Shown here piece by piece: positions 1-8,430 of a DNA stretch of 64,000 bases. The DNA is taken from positions 124,001 to 188,000 of the forward strand of contig NZ_FWYD01000003.1 of NCBI RefSeq assembly GCF_900176485.1. Direction: 5' to 3'. The notes below the pieces were generated by a model that worked only from the letters and a program-made list of their open reading frames with translations, was not told the DNA's origin and did not search any database. The position numbers and the translations under genes are program-made. Positions within the stretch are counted from its first letter, which is position 1. Each line of letters begins with the position of its first letter. This DNA comes from Primorskyibacter flagellatus. GTDB taxonomy: Bacteria; Pseudomonadota; Alphaproteobacteria; Rhodobacterales; Rhodobacteraceae.

Positions 1-326
1 ACTTTGACCTCTGCATAAACCATGTCGCCGGGACGCACAGGTGCGAGAAATTTCAGCGTCTGACCCATATAGACAGTACCATGTCCGGGCAATTGTTCGC
101 CAATCACCGCAGAGATCAACCCGGCGGTCAGCATGCCATGTGCAATTCGGCCCTCGAATATTGTATCCTGCGCATAGTCATCATCCAGATGCACAGGGTT
201 CCGGTCGGTGGAGACCTCGGCGAACAGCTCGATATCGCGATCGGTCACCTGTTTGCGCAGGTGGCGTGTCATCCCCATCTCGATATCTTCGATGCAGATG
301 GTTCCGCGAGGCAAATTGTCGAACAT
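1..326 (-). CDS. MaoC family dehydratase (partial, 3' end outside window)
   Basis: Hot-dog-fold (R)-specific enoyl-CoA hydratase of the MaoC/PhaJ type; the family hydrates trans-2-enoyl-CoA. Only the first 108 or so residues are present because the gene runs off the left edge. Residues 39-47 read STDRNPVHL, the hydratase-2 signature with the catalytic Asp41 and His46, followed by GRIAHGML at about 60-67. I chose the ATG at 326 because GGAGGG sits 5-6 nt upstream; an in-frame ATG at 338 is possible but lacks such a site. It lies about 100 bp downstream of the HAD hydrolase gene on the same strand and may share its transcript. The exact substrate cannot be told from the sequence. Confidence 0.85.
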   Translation of the reverse strand, partial: MFDNLPRGTICIEDIEMGMTRHLRKQVTDRDIELFAEVSTDRNPVHLDDDYAQDTIFEGRIAHGMLTAGLISAVIGEQLPGHGTVYMGQTLKFLAPVRPGDMVYAEVK

Positions 327-428
327 CCGGCCCTCCATGGCAAACTGCCTTGTAATATTCAGACGATAAGTCGCCCTTCTGGGAAACTTTATTACTTCGC
401 AGTCGCAGAAAAGCAAGTCTTTTTAAGG

Positions 429-1301
429 TCAGCGAAGCTGTCCAATAGTATAGGTTGGAGAAACCTGTTCCTTTTCGAGATAGGTTTTCAGCGCCGATTC
501 GTCGGGCTGATGAGAGGTTTTGGTCTCTTCTGCCGCAAGCCCACCGGAAATGAACAGCGAATCGATATCTTCGCCCATGGCGCCCTGAATGTCGGTCAAG
601 ACGCCGTCCCCGACCGCCAGAATGCGAGAATCGGCCACATCCTTGCCAAGTTCCGCCAATCTGCGCCGCGCCAGATCATAGATCGGCGGGTAGGGCTTGC
701 CGAAATAGAGGCTCTCGCCACCCATTTCAGTATAAAGTTTGGCAAGTGCCCCTGCGCACCATTCGCGCTGGTCCCCGCGGTCAACAATGATGTCGGGATT
801 GGCGCAAAGAAGTGGCAGTCCCTTGGTCTTGGCCATCAGGAACTCGGGTCGCATGACCTCGGGATCGGCGAGGGGGTCCTCGGGGCCGCAGCAAACGATG
901 CCTTCGGCCTCATCCAGTTCCACCCGGACAATCTCGACCGGATCTTCCACCAGATGCAGCGGGTCGAAAAAGCTCAGGTCATGGGGCTGGCCGATGAACC
1001 AGACCTTGCGGCCGACGGCACCGCGAAACATCGCAGCCCGACCGGAATCGCCCGACGTGGCGATTGTGTCATAGGCATCTGTCGGCACACCAAATTTCTC
1101 AAGCTGCTTTGCAACCTCGTTGCGGGCTCTTGGGGCGTTGGTCAGCAAAACCACCGCGCCACCACGCTGCCGGTAAGCCTGCAATGCCGCGACCGCGTCC
1201 GGCAGGGCCTTTATGCCATCATGCACGCATCCCCAAAGGTCCACGAACATCGCGTCATAGGTATCGGAAATCTCGGAAAGCGCAGAGATGATCTGGGTCA
1301 T
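429..1301 (-). CDS. HAD superfamily class IIA hydrolase (TIGR01459-like)
   Basis: A 290-residue phosphatase-type protein of the haloacid dehalogenase superfamily. Motif I is at residues 21-29 (DLWGCVHDG, nucleophile Asp21, with Trp at the position where many relatives have the second Asp). Motif II is LLTNAPRAR near 52-60, and the C-terminal acidic motif is near AVGDGVLTDI. The segment between is the C2-type cap of class IIA enzymes related to NagD and pyridoxal phosphatases. Length and layout match the alphaproteobacterial TIGR01459 group, whose substrate is not established as far as I know. The MaoC gene follows on the same strand. Confidence 0.85.
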   Translation of the reverse strand: MTQIISALSEISDTYDAMFVDLWGCVHDGIKALPDAVAALQAYRQRGGAVVLLTNAPRARNEVAKQLEKFGVPTDAYDTIATSGDSGRAAMFRGAVGRKVWFIGQPHDLSFFDPLHLVEDPVEIVRVELDEAEGIVCCGPEDPLADPEVMRPEFLMAKTKGLPLLCANPDIIVDRGDQREWCAGALAKLYTEMGGESLYFGKPYPPIYDLARRRLAELGKDVADSRILAVGDGVLTDIQGAMGEDIDSLFISGGLAAEETKTSHQPDESALKTYLEKEQVSPTYTIGQLR

Positions 1302-1520
1302 GGAAGGGGCCTTTCGGTGACAGCATCATGTTCACCGATCTATGCCGTAGCCCGCGCGGTTTGACCACACCATTGCAAAACTCCGCGCACAAGGTGTTTT
1401 GTCTGAAACGCGCACGATCCGTTCAGAAGTCCTCAGAACGGAGCGGGTGGCTGCATTGACGTGCTGAAAACGAACAGGGCACCCGCGGGCACCCTGATGC
1501 AATTCTGAAATCCTGGTGGT

Positions 1521-2441
1521 TCAGACCTTGAGGTTCGGAATGATCTGCTTTTTGCGGCTCATTACGCCGGGCAGCACGACTGTGTCACCGTTGACTGACG
1601 CGTCAAAGCTCTTTTCGGCCACGGCCTTCACCAGATCGTTCGGAACAAGCAGCGTCGCCTCTTCGTTCAGGATGTCCACGACGAACAACAGCACCTGATC
1701 GACGCCGTCTTCCTTGGCCACGTCGGTCATTGCTGCCATCAGGCTGTCCTTGCGCGACAGAACCTGCGCCGGCGCGGTGGTTTCCAGAACCGAGACCCGG
1801 AATTTTGTGTCGCCGACACCGTATTCCTTGGAATCCATGCGCAGAAGCTCGGCATCTGAAAATTCGCTGACGTCTGATTTGGCCGCAAACATTTCGGCGG
1901 CATATTCGGAGATATTTATGCCCAGTTGCTCGGCCAGGGTCTCGGCCACGGCGCGGTCATGGTCGGTTGTGGTGGGCGAGCGGAATTCCAGCGTGTCCGA
2001 CAGGATGCAACTGAGCGCGGCACCTTTGATGGCGTCGGGCATCTTTGCGGCGTCTTTGCCCATCAGATCGACCATGATCGTGGCGGTGCAAGCCAGCGGG
2101 CGCACGGTGATGTCGATCGGGCCCTTGGTTTCCAGGCCGCCGACCAGCTTGTGGTGGTCGATGATGCCCACGATATCCGCCGCATTGATGCCTTCGGGCA
2201 GTTCGGCGGGATTATTGGTGTCGACGATGATCACAGGAGCGCCTTCGGCCACGTCCGAGATGATTTCGGGTTTGTCGAGGTTCCAGCGTTCCAGCATGAA
2301 GGCGGCTTCGGTATTGGGTTCGCCCAGAAGCTTGGGCGCCGCAGCCTCGCCCTTCACCTCATTGAGATACCAGGCCCAGATGATCGGCGAACCGGTCGAG
2401 TCGGTGTCGGGAGATTTGTGGCCAAAAACCTGCGTGGTCAT
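1521..2441 (-). CDS. ppaC: Manganese-dependent inorganic pyrophosphatase (family II)
   Basis: Cytosolic family II pyrophosphatase, 306 residues, which hydrolyses PPi to two phosphates and so pulls biosynthetic reactions forward. DHH-type metal-binding motifs are visible: GHKSPDTDS at residues 7-15, VDTNNP near 89-94 and IDHHK near 110-114. The C-terminal substrate-binding motif SRKKQIIP is also present. The start at 2441 has AGAGGA eight nt upstream. A longer frame reaching 2612 is an artefact, because its first residues come from an intergenic repeat. Many alphaproteobacteria use family I enzymes, so a family II enzyme is a useful lineage trait of this group. Confidence 0.95.
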   Translation of the reverse strand: MTTQVFGHKSPDTDSTGSPIIWAWYLNEVKGEAAAPKLLGEPNTEAAFMLERWNLDKPEIISDVAEGAPVIIVDTNNPAELPEGINAADIVGIIDHHKLVGGLETKGPIDITVRPLACTATIMVDLMGKDAAKMPDAIKGAALSCILSDTLEFRSPTTTDHDRAVAETLAEQLGINISEYAAEMFAAKSDVSEFSDAELLRMDSKEYGVGDTKFRVSVLETTAPAQVLSRKDSLMAAMTDVAKEDGVDQVLLFVVDILNEEATLLVPNDLVKAVAEKSFDASVNGDTVVLPGVMSRKKQIIPNLKV

Positions 2442-2567
2442 GTCATGCGTCCTCTTGATGTCCCAAGGCAATTTGCGCGCCTTATAGGCAAGCGCTGGAG
2501 GCTTGTCACCCGTCGCTGCCGGGGTGCGACATTGCAGTCGGTCAGGTTTGTGATTGCGCACGGAGCG

Positions 2568-2618
2568 GAGCGAGGGGCCAGCCCCTCGCGCTCCCCGGAG
2601 TATTTTTGCCAAGAAGAA
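2568..2618 (+). repeat. 50-bp intergenic palindromic repeat, copy 1
   Basis: An inverted repeat GCGAGGGG-CCAG-CCCCTCGC is followed by GCTCCCCGGAG and the tail TATTTTTGCCAAGAAGAA. It lies between the 3' end of the phosphohexomutase gene and the start of ppaC, both on the minus strand. Near-identical copies occur at 8355, 17450 and 19240. Read on the minus strand it encodes the spurious peptide start MAKILRGARG, which lengthens the ppaC frame. Confidence 0.9.
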
Positions 2619-2629
2619 GAGGGGCGGTG

Positions 2630-4123
2630 TCAGAAGGTTTGGTCATAGGCGCCGACGTCCGGTTCTGTTCGGATAATTGCGTCGATATCTTCGAAGATTG
2701 CGCGCAGATCCGCCTCGCTTCTGGTGCTTTCGCAGACGACCACGAGATTCGGAGTATTGGAGCTGGCGCGGACCAGCGCCCAGCTGCCGTCTTCCAGCAA
2801 TACGCGCGCGCCGTTCACGGTGACGATACCGGAGATTGGCCGCCCGCCCAAGGTGCCGCCTGTTTCTGTCATCTCTTCCAGTCGGGTGACGATGCGGGCG
2901 AGGATGTCGCGCTTTTGCGTATCGGCGGCGAAGGGCGACAGTGTCGGGGTCGTCCATGTCTGCGGCAGAGCGCGGCGCAGATCCGAGATTTTCTTGTCGG
3001 GGTTGCGGTCCATCAGCTTGCAGATCTCAACGGCGACGCGGAGCCCGCAATCATAGCCGCGGCCCAAGGGTTCGGCCAGAAAGTAGTGGCCCGATTTTTC
3101 AAAACCGGCCAGCGCGCCCAGCTCTTTCACGCGTCGTTTCATGTGGCTGTGGCCGGTTTTCCAATAATCGGACCGCGCGCCATTCTTCTGGAGCACGGGG
3201 TCAGAGGCGAAGAGGCCGGTGGATTTCACATCTGCCACGAACATGGCACCCGGATACAGCCCTGACAGATCGCGCGCCATGATCACGCCCATCTTGTCGG
3301 CGAAAATTTCTTCTCCTTCGTCATCCACGACACCGCAACGGTCACCGTCACCGTCGAAACCGAGCGCCAGATCAGCGTTGTTGTCACGCAAGCAGGTTGC
3401 CATGTCATGCAGCATCTCCAACGCTTCGGGATTGGGGTTGTAATGGGGGAAAGTATAGTCGAGCGTGCAGTGCCTTTCGACCACGTCGGCACCGATACGG
3501 CGGAGCAAGTCGGGTGCGAAGGCACCTGCAGTGCCATTGCCGGTGGCGCAAACCACGCGCAGCGGCCGACTGAGACGGAAGTCGCCAGCAAGATCGTCGA
3601 GATAGGCCTCGCGCAGGCCTTCAACCACCTCCCATGAGCCACCCGGAGCTGCGACGCCGCGGCCTTCCAGCACGATATCGCGCAGCTCTGCCATTTCTTC
3701 GGGACCATGGGTCAAGGGGCGTTCAAACCCCATTTTCACTCCAGTCCAGCCGTTCGGATTATGTGACGCGGTGACCATCGCCACCGCAGGCACATCCAGA
3801 TGAAACTGTGCGAAATAGGCCATCGGAGACACGGCCACACCAATGTCCAGCACCTTGATACCGGCCTGCATCAGCCCCAGAATCAGGGCGTTCTTCACTT
3901 CTTGCGAATAGGCCCGGTAGTCGTTCCCCACGGCGATCACCGGAGCGATCCCGCGCGCGTGCATCTGCGTGCCCAACCCCAGGCCGAGCGCCGTCATGCC
4001 GGGCAGATTGATCTCTGACGGGTATTTCCACCGCGCGTCATATTCGCGAAAGCCGGTTGGTGCGATCATCGGCTGGCTGAGAAACGCCCAACAGTTGGGC
4101 GTCACGGTTTCCAATGGCTTCAT
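2630..4123 (-). CDS. Phosphomannomutase/phosphoglucomutase family protein
   Basis: A 497-residue alpha-D-phosphohexomutase that interconverts hexose 6-phosphate and hexose 1-phosphate (mannose or glucose) to feed nucleotide-sugar and surface-polysaccharide synthesis. The phosphoserine loop is TASHNPNGWTGVK near residues 117-129, the metal loop is DGDGDRCG near 254-261, and a sugar-binding GFEKSGHYF motif lies in domain 3. It is the last gene of a minus-strand run behind two capsule-type export genes, which fits supplying sugar phosphates for an exported polysaccharide. ManB/AlgC-type and Pgm-type activities cannot be separated by eye, so no symbol is given. Confidence 0.9.
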   Translation of the reverse strand: MKPLETVTPNCWAFLSQPMIAPTGFREYDARWKYPSEINLPGMTALGLGLGTQMHARGIAPVIAVGNDYRAYSQEVKNALILGLMQAGIKVLDIGVAVSPMAYFAQFHLDVPAVAMVTASHNPNGWTGVKMGFERPLTHGPEEMAELRDIVLEGRGVAAPGGSWEVVEGLREAYLDDLAGDFRLSRPLRVVCATGNGTAGAFAPDLLRRIGADVVERHCTLDYTFPHYNPNPEALEMLHDMATCLRDNNADLALGFDGDGDRCGVVDDEGEEIFADKMGVIMARDLSGLYPGAMFVADVKSTGLFASDPVLQKNGARSDYWKTGHSHMKRRVKELGALAGFEKSGHYFLAEPLGRGYDCGLRVAVEICKLMDRNPDKKISDLRRALPQTWTTPTLSPFAADTQKRDILARIVTRLEEMTETGGTLGGRPISGIVTVNGARVLLEDGSWALVRASSNTPNLVVVCESTRSEADLRAIFEDIDAIIRTEPDVGAYDQTF

Positions 4124-4171
4124 GGGATCACTTTCTGGATGTCGGGTGCCGCATCGGGACCGCAGGTTCGG

Positions 4172-5776
4172 TTATGAGGAAATCTGTTCGCGCAGGATCG
4201 ACGCGGTAAGAGAGATCATGAGGTAAATCCCGCCAAAGATCAGGAATGCCAACACGGTGTTTTCGAATTTGCGCGGATAGCTGGGGTCTTCGGAGGCGAC
4301 CGGCACAACGCTGGTTGTCAGGTAGCGTGCCTGACTGCTGGCATCGCGCCGTGACGTTTCCAGCGTGACCAATGCCGATTGCAGCACTTCGTTGGCGGCG
4401 GCCAGATCTGCCTGCGCCAGTTGAATTTGCACGGCCAGTTCGGCCAATGAGTTTTCGCCCGAAACCGTTGCCGTCATCTGCGATCTGAGGTCCGCCAGCA
4501 ATGCTTCGAGCCGCCGCACATCGGCGCGCGATCCCTCGACCCGGCTGCTGTTGGGGCGGGCATTGTCCAGAAGCGCCTGAAGTTCCAGCTGCTTTTCCTG
4601 CAACAGCACCTCGATATTGTTGATCTGCCCGCGCAGAGCCGCAATGCGCCCCTCGGGATCAAGGATCTGCCCTTCGTTCTGCATTCGAACCAGCCGTTCC
4701 TGGGCGTTGCGCCGTTCGGCTTGCGCCTTTTCCAGGGCCTGCTCAGCATCCTGCACGGCATTGGACCGCTTGCGCAAAGACAGGTTATCGACCCTTTCCT
4801 CGGCATAGGCGATCAGGGCGCGGCTGAATTCAGCGCCAAGGACCGGGTCTGCGGCCACCACCTCCATCCGGATCACGCCTTCTGTGGGATCATAGCCGAT
4901 CTCGATGTTGCGCTTGTAGACCTTGTAGGCCTGCTCGTTGGACGGATCACTTTCCAGCCTCTGGATCGGGTCTATTGCCGGATCGCTGTAATGCGCCTTG
5001 AACCCTTCATCCTCATTCAGCCGCAGCATGGCGTCCTTGGATTGCAGATAGGACTGAACCGCGATCGCGTCCTGGTTGGTCGCGAATTGTGTGCCGCTGA
5101 AAAAGCTTGACCCGCCACCGCCACCGCCATCGGATTTCAGAATCAGAAATTCGGATTTCGTCGAGTACATGGGCGTGGCGATATTGTAGAAATAGTAGCC
5201 CACCAGAATCGTCGGCAGCAGCACGAAGAAAGCCAGCCGCGTCAACAACAGGGCGGTCCGCCGCCGTCGTCGTTTTGCGATGTCGCGCTGAACCTTCATG
5301 ATCTCGCGAGAGCGGCGTTCGGCCGGGCTGATCTCGGTCGAGGGCAGGGTATTGCCTTTTTCGGGCAGGGTTTGAGGCAGTTGCACGCGGTCGTCCGGCG
5401 GTATTTTCCCGGATGGCCGCTGACCTGCCCCGCCATCGCCTTCTGCATCTGGGGCGCGGCCCGCCATCACCAGCTCCAGCGTGTTGACGCGGGAAAACGG
5501 ATCAATTCCCTTGATGCGGAGCAGCCGCACGGCATCGTGGTCCGTGGGCGGCGCAAGCCCGTGTTTCTGCGCAAGTCGGCGCGCCATGCGCAACTGTCGG
5601 CCGGTCAGCCCTTCTTTGTGGATCTCTTCCAGATCGGTCGAGCCCAGCGGGTTTTCTGTTTCCTGCTCTGTCGGCGCAGGGGCTGCGTCTTCGGCAACAG
5701 CATCTGGCTCCGGCGCATTGCGGGGCACAGGCCGCTGCGGAATGCGAAATTTTCTAGCCTTGGGTTTCGTAGTCAT
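4172..5776 (-). CDS. Capsule-type polysaccharide export inner-membrane protein (KpsE/CtrB/Wzz-like)
   Basis: Polysaccharide co-polymerase of the KpsE/CtrB/BexC type, which spans the periplasm and couples an ABC exporter to the outer-membrane channel. The start at 5776 gives 534 residues and overlaps the upstream ATPase gene by 23 nt; a longer frame to 5824 adds 16 doubtful residues. Order: a cytoplasmic Pro/Glu-rich N-terminus of about 180 residues, one membrane helix after the RRRRR cluster, a periplasmic domain containing a GGGGGGS stretch, a long coiled coil rich in Glu, Ala and Arg, and a C-terminal membrane helix (AFLIFGGIYLMISL). The long soluble N-terminus is larger than in KpsE itself. 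Confidence 0.85.
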   Translation of the reverse strand: MTTKPKARKFRIPQRPVPRNAPEPDAVAEDAAPAPTEQETENPLGSTDLEEIHKEGLTGRQLRMARRLAQKHGLAPPTDHDAVRLLRIKGIDPFSRVNTLELVMAGRAPDAEGDGGAGQRPSGKIPPDDRVQLPQTLPEKGNTLPSTEISPAERRSREIMKVQRDIAKRRRRRTALLLTRLAFFVLLPTILVGYYFYNIATPMYSTKSEFLILKSDGGGGGGSSFFSGTQFATNQDAIAVQSYLQSKDAMLRLNEDEGFKAHYSDPAIDPIQRLESDPSNEQAYKVYKRNIEIGYDPTEGVIRMEVVAADPVLGAEFSRALIAYAEERVDNLSLRKRSNAVQDAEQALEKAQAERRNAQERLVRMQNEGQILDPEGRIAALRGQINNIEVLLQEKQLELQALLDNARPNSSRVEGSRADVRRLEALLADLRSQMTATVSGENSLAELAVQIQLAQADLAAANEVLQSALVTLETSRRDASSQARYLTTSVVPVASEDPSYPRKFENTVLAFLIFGGIYLMISLTASILREQISS

Positions 5777-6413
5777 AAAGCTGCTTCGCCTCTTCCAAGG
5801 TTTCAAACATATGTAGCTGGCCATCCATCAAGACGGCAGCCTTCCGGGCGAATTTCTCCAGCACCTTGGCCTGGTGCGAGACGATGATGATCGTGGTTGT
5901 GCGCAATCTTTCCGCCAGAAGATCGCCTGCCTTGCGATTGAACGCCACATCCGTCGAATTCGGCATGCCCTCGTCGATCAGGTAGATGTCAAAATCCAGT
6001 GCCAGCATCAATGCAAAGGTGAACCGCGACCGCATGCCCGCTGAATATGTCCCCAGAGGCTGGTCGAAATACTCCTCCAGCCCACAGAGCCAACGACAGA
6101 AGGCTTCGACATAGTCGGGGTCCAGCCCGTAAAGCCGCGCGATGTAGCGCGAATTTTCCATCGCCGAGTGTTTGCCCACCACGCCGCCCATGAAACCAAG
6201 CGGAAACGACACCCGACAGCTGCGGCGAATTTCCCCCTCATCGGGTTTTTCCAGCCCTGCCATCATCTTGATCAACGTCGTCTTGCCGGTGCCATTCGGC
6301 GCGAGAATGCCCAGGCTTTCGCCCAAGGGAACCTGGAACGAGACCTTGTCGAGGATTACCTTGCGTTGTGTGCCGGTCCAGAAGGACTTGCTCACATTGT
6401 TGAATTCCAGCAT
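5754..6413 (-). CDS. Capsule-type polysaccharide ABC exporter ATP-binding protein (KpsT/CtrD-like)
   Basis: A 219-residue ABC ATPase matching the KpsT family in length and in its short helical domain. Walker A is at residues 38-46 (APNGTGKTT), the signature is YSAGM at 123-127 in place of the usual LSGGQ, Walker B ends in Glu148 (YLIDE), and the switch His is at 180. The SAGM-type signature is characteristic of polysaccharide and teichoic-acid exporters. The start has CGGAG seven nt upstream; the frame extends to 6602 but that part looks non-coding. It overlaps the co-polymerase gene. No KpsM-type permease lies within this window, so the membrane partner must be elsewhere. Confidence 0.88.
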   Translation of the reverse strand: MLEFNNVSKSFWTGTQRKVILDKVSFQVPLGESLGILAPNGTGKTTLIKMMAGLEKPDEGEIRRSCRVSFPLGFMGGVVGKHSAMENSRYIARLYGLDPDYVEAFCRWLCGLEEYFDQPLGTYSAGMRSRFTFALMLALDFDIYLIDEGMPNSTDVAFNRKAGDLLAERLRTTTIIIVSHQAKVLEKFARKAAVLMDGQLHMFETLEEAKQLYDYETQG

Positions 6414-6689
6414 CGAATGCTCCGGCGCAAATGCGCTTTGCCTGTATGGTGCCTGACCATATTGCACGAACCAGGCGTGTATACGGCCCATATTATGACG
6501 GTTTGGTTGATCAATTGGCAACATCCTGACGAATTGTTTCGATTGCAGACGTACAAACGCGGCGCAGGCGACGTTGGCACGGCGTTCTTTCTTGCCTGAC
6601 ATTGAAAAAACCAGTCGGCGCGATACGATTCAGGTCAAGAAAATCCAACGATGATCTGAAAATGCACCGCACAACGCCAAGCCGCCCAT

Positions 6690-7283
6690 ATGGCCACTAA
6701 CCCGCCCTTGACCGAGCAGATCCGCAATTGCTCGATCTGCAAAGAGCGTTTTCTTGCCACTGCCACGCGCCACACGCCACGTCCCGTTGCCTGGTTCCAG
6801 CCGGGCGTTCGCATACTTGTTGCTGGACAGGCACCCGGCAAGCGAGTGCACGAAACCGGCTTGCCGTTTTTTGACCGTTCAGGTGACCGGTTGCGTGACT
6901 GGATGGGGATCGACAAAGACACGTTCTATGACACTGACCGGATCGGCGTGCTGCCGACAGCGTTTTGTTTTCCCGGCTATGATGCCAAGGGCGCGGATCT
7001 GCCGCCACCGCCGATCTGTTGGGAAACATGGCACGACCGCGCCCTGCAAGAAATCGGTAAGGTCAGTCTGACCCTGATTGTCGGGGCCTACGCAATCCGG
7101 CGACATCTCGGTTCAACCGCGCCGATGACGCAAGTGGTGGCCGGATGGCGCAGCCACGCCCCGGCCACGTTCCCTCTGCCGCACCCATCGTGGCGCAATA
7201 ATGCCTGGATAAAGCGCAACCCGTGGTTTGAGACCGAACTTCTTCCGGAATTGCAGGCTGCGGTGAAAAATGTCCTGGCTTAG
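6690..7283 (+). CDS. Uracil-DNA glycosylase family protein
   Basis: A 197-residue protein with features of the family 4/5 uracil-DNA glycosylase fold: the GQAPG motif near residues 46-50 followed by ETGLPFFDRSGDRL, and the C-terminal HPSWRNN motif near 168-174. Cysteines in NCSICK (about 14-19) and further cysteines near 94 and 109 resemble the cluster ligands of iron-sulfur glycosylases, but I cannot confirm a cluster. It could remove uracil from DNA, or be one of the family members without demonstrated activity. The start is at an ATG with a weak ribosome site. It is divergent from the capsule export genes and seems to be transcribed alone. Confidence 0.75.
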   Translation: MATNPPLTEQIRNCSICKERFLATATRHTPRPVAWFQPGVRILVAGQAPGKRVHETGLPFFDRSGDRLRDWMGIDKDTFYDTDRIGVLPTAFCFPGYDAKGADLPPPPICWETWHDRALQEIGKVSLTLIVGAYAIRRHLGSTAPMTQVVAGWRSHAPATFPLPHPSWRNNAWIKRNPWFETELLPELQAAVKNVLA

Positions 7284-7470
7284 GCGATCAGACAACACTC
7301 GCGACTTGGATGTGCCTATGGATTTCAGGCGATCCTCAGGATTTCTGACGCGACGAAGTGCCAGACAGGTTCCTCTTGTTGCAAAGCCAAGGGCGGACTA
7401 CATCGTCGCGAAGTAGTGTGCCGGTTCCACCCCCTTGTCGGATCCGTGCCAAAGCAGAATGAGGTTCGGG

Positions 7471-8271
7471 ATGACTGAGACCACTCCGCTCGACGTCGCC
7501 CACGAGCGCATGCAGGCCGCGCCGCAGGACGACACCTTGCGTCTAAGCTTCTTCGAGACGCTCGCCTCGACAGAACTGTTCCTGATGCTGACTGAAGAGG
7601 CACAGGGCGGCTCTCTTTCGCCGGAGATCTTCGAGATTTCAGACAACTCCTTCGTTCTCATCTTTGATCGCGAAGATCGGCTTGCGGGGTTTGTCGGCCG
7701 GGCCGTACCCTACGCAGCCCTGCCGGGTCGGGCCATTGCCGGACTTCTGGCGGGCCGAAATCTCGGGCTGGGCTTGAACCTCGAAACCGCGCCGTCATCC
7801 ATGTTGCTTCCTCCTCAGGCGGTGGACTGGCTGGCGCAAACCCTTGCCCACGCACCGCAGACCGCGCAAGGCAGACCGCGCCAATTCCACGCCCCCACGG
7901 ATGTGCCCGAGGCGCTGAACACGGCGCTTGATACCAAGCTGGCCAGCGCGGCGGGGTTGGCGCAGGCCGCCTATCTGGTCGGCGTCACCTATGATGACAG
8001 CCGCAAAACTCACCTTCTGGCATTCGCGGGGGCAGAGCAGGGAGCCGAGCACGCGCTCGCTGGCGCGGTCAATCAAGCGCTCACCTTTTCTGGGGTCGAA
8101 GCCGGCGCACTTGATGTCGTCTTTCTGGCGCAGGATGACCCGATGCTTGGGCGTCTGATACCGCTCGCCCGCCCGTTTGACCTGCCCGCACCACAACCTT
8201 CGCAGTCTCGCTGTCAAGATGCTCCGGCAGCGCCGGGTTCGGACCCTGAAAAACCGCCAATCCTGCGGTAA
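7471..8271 (+). CDS. SseB family protein
   Basis: A 266-residue soluble protein resembling the SseB N-terminal domain family. The first half has the pattern LRLSFFETLASTELFLML and a later ALPGRAIAGLLAGRNLGLGLN segment, typical of the acidic SseB fold, and the second half has a weaker C-terminal SseB-like part. No catalytic motif is visible. The start at 7471 has GAGG seven nt upstream and drops 12 residues from the longest frame. The downstream gene is convergent, with repeat copy 2 between them. Function in this group is unknown; the enteric SseB name does not transfer a role. Confidence 0.7.
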   Translation: MTETTPLDVAHERMQAAPQDDTLRLSFFETLASTELFLMLTEEAQGGSLSPEIFEISDNSFVLIFDREDRLAGFVGRAVPYAALPGRAIAGLLAGRNLGLGLNLETAPSSMLLPPQAVDWLAQTLAHAPQTAQGRPRQFHAPTDVPEALNTALDTKLASAAGLAQAAYLVGVTYDDSRKTHLLAFAGAEQGAEHALAGAVNQALTFSGVEAGALDVVFLAQDDPMLGRLIPLARPFDLPAPQPSQSRCQDAPAAPGSDPEKPPILR

Positions 8272-8354
8272 CCAATCGCACGCGGGCTCCCAGAATCTCG
8301 GATCATGCTGTCAAAATTGCAAAAACGCGGTTCCAGCCAGGCTCATCAGTCTCT

Positions 8355-8405
8355 TTCTTCTTGGCAAAAATACTCCGGGGAGTGCGAGGGGCTGGCCCCT
8401 CGCTT
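8355..8405 (-). repeat. 50-bp intergenic palindromic repeat, copy 2
   Basis: Same unit as copy 1 but inverted: on the minus strand it reads GCGAGGGGCCAGCCCCTCGC, then ACTCCCCGGAG and TATTTTTGCCAAGAAGAA. It lies between two convergent genes, just past the stop of the P1 peptidase gene, where its hairpin and T-rich tail could act as a terminator for that operon. Confidence 0.9.
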
Positions 8406-8430
8406 CGGTGGCCATTCCTGGGGCTGTTCT

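Noticed and set aside
81-1364. 427-residue plus-strand frame opposite the HAD hydrolase gene
   Set aside because: The minus-strand frame has all HAD motifs; the plus-strand one matches no family I know and spans two minus-strand genes.
2442-2612. Extended N-terminus of ppaC (MAKILRGARG...)
   Set aside because: These residues are encoded by the intergenic repeat at 2568-2618, and a good ribosome site precedes the ATG at 2441.
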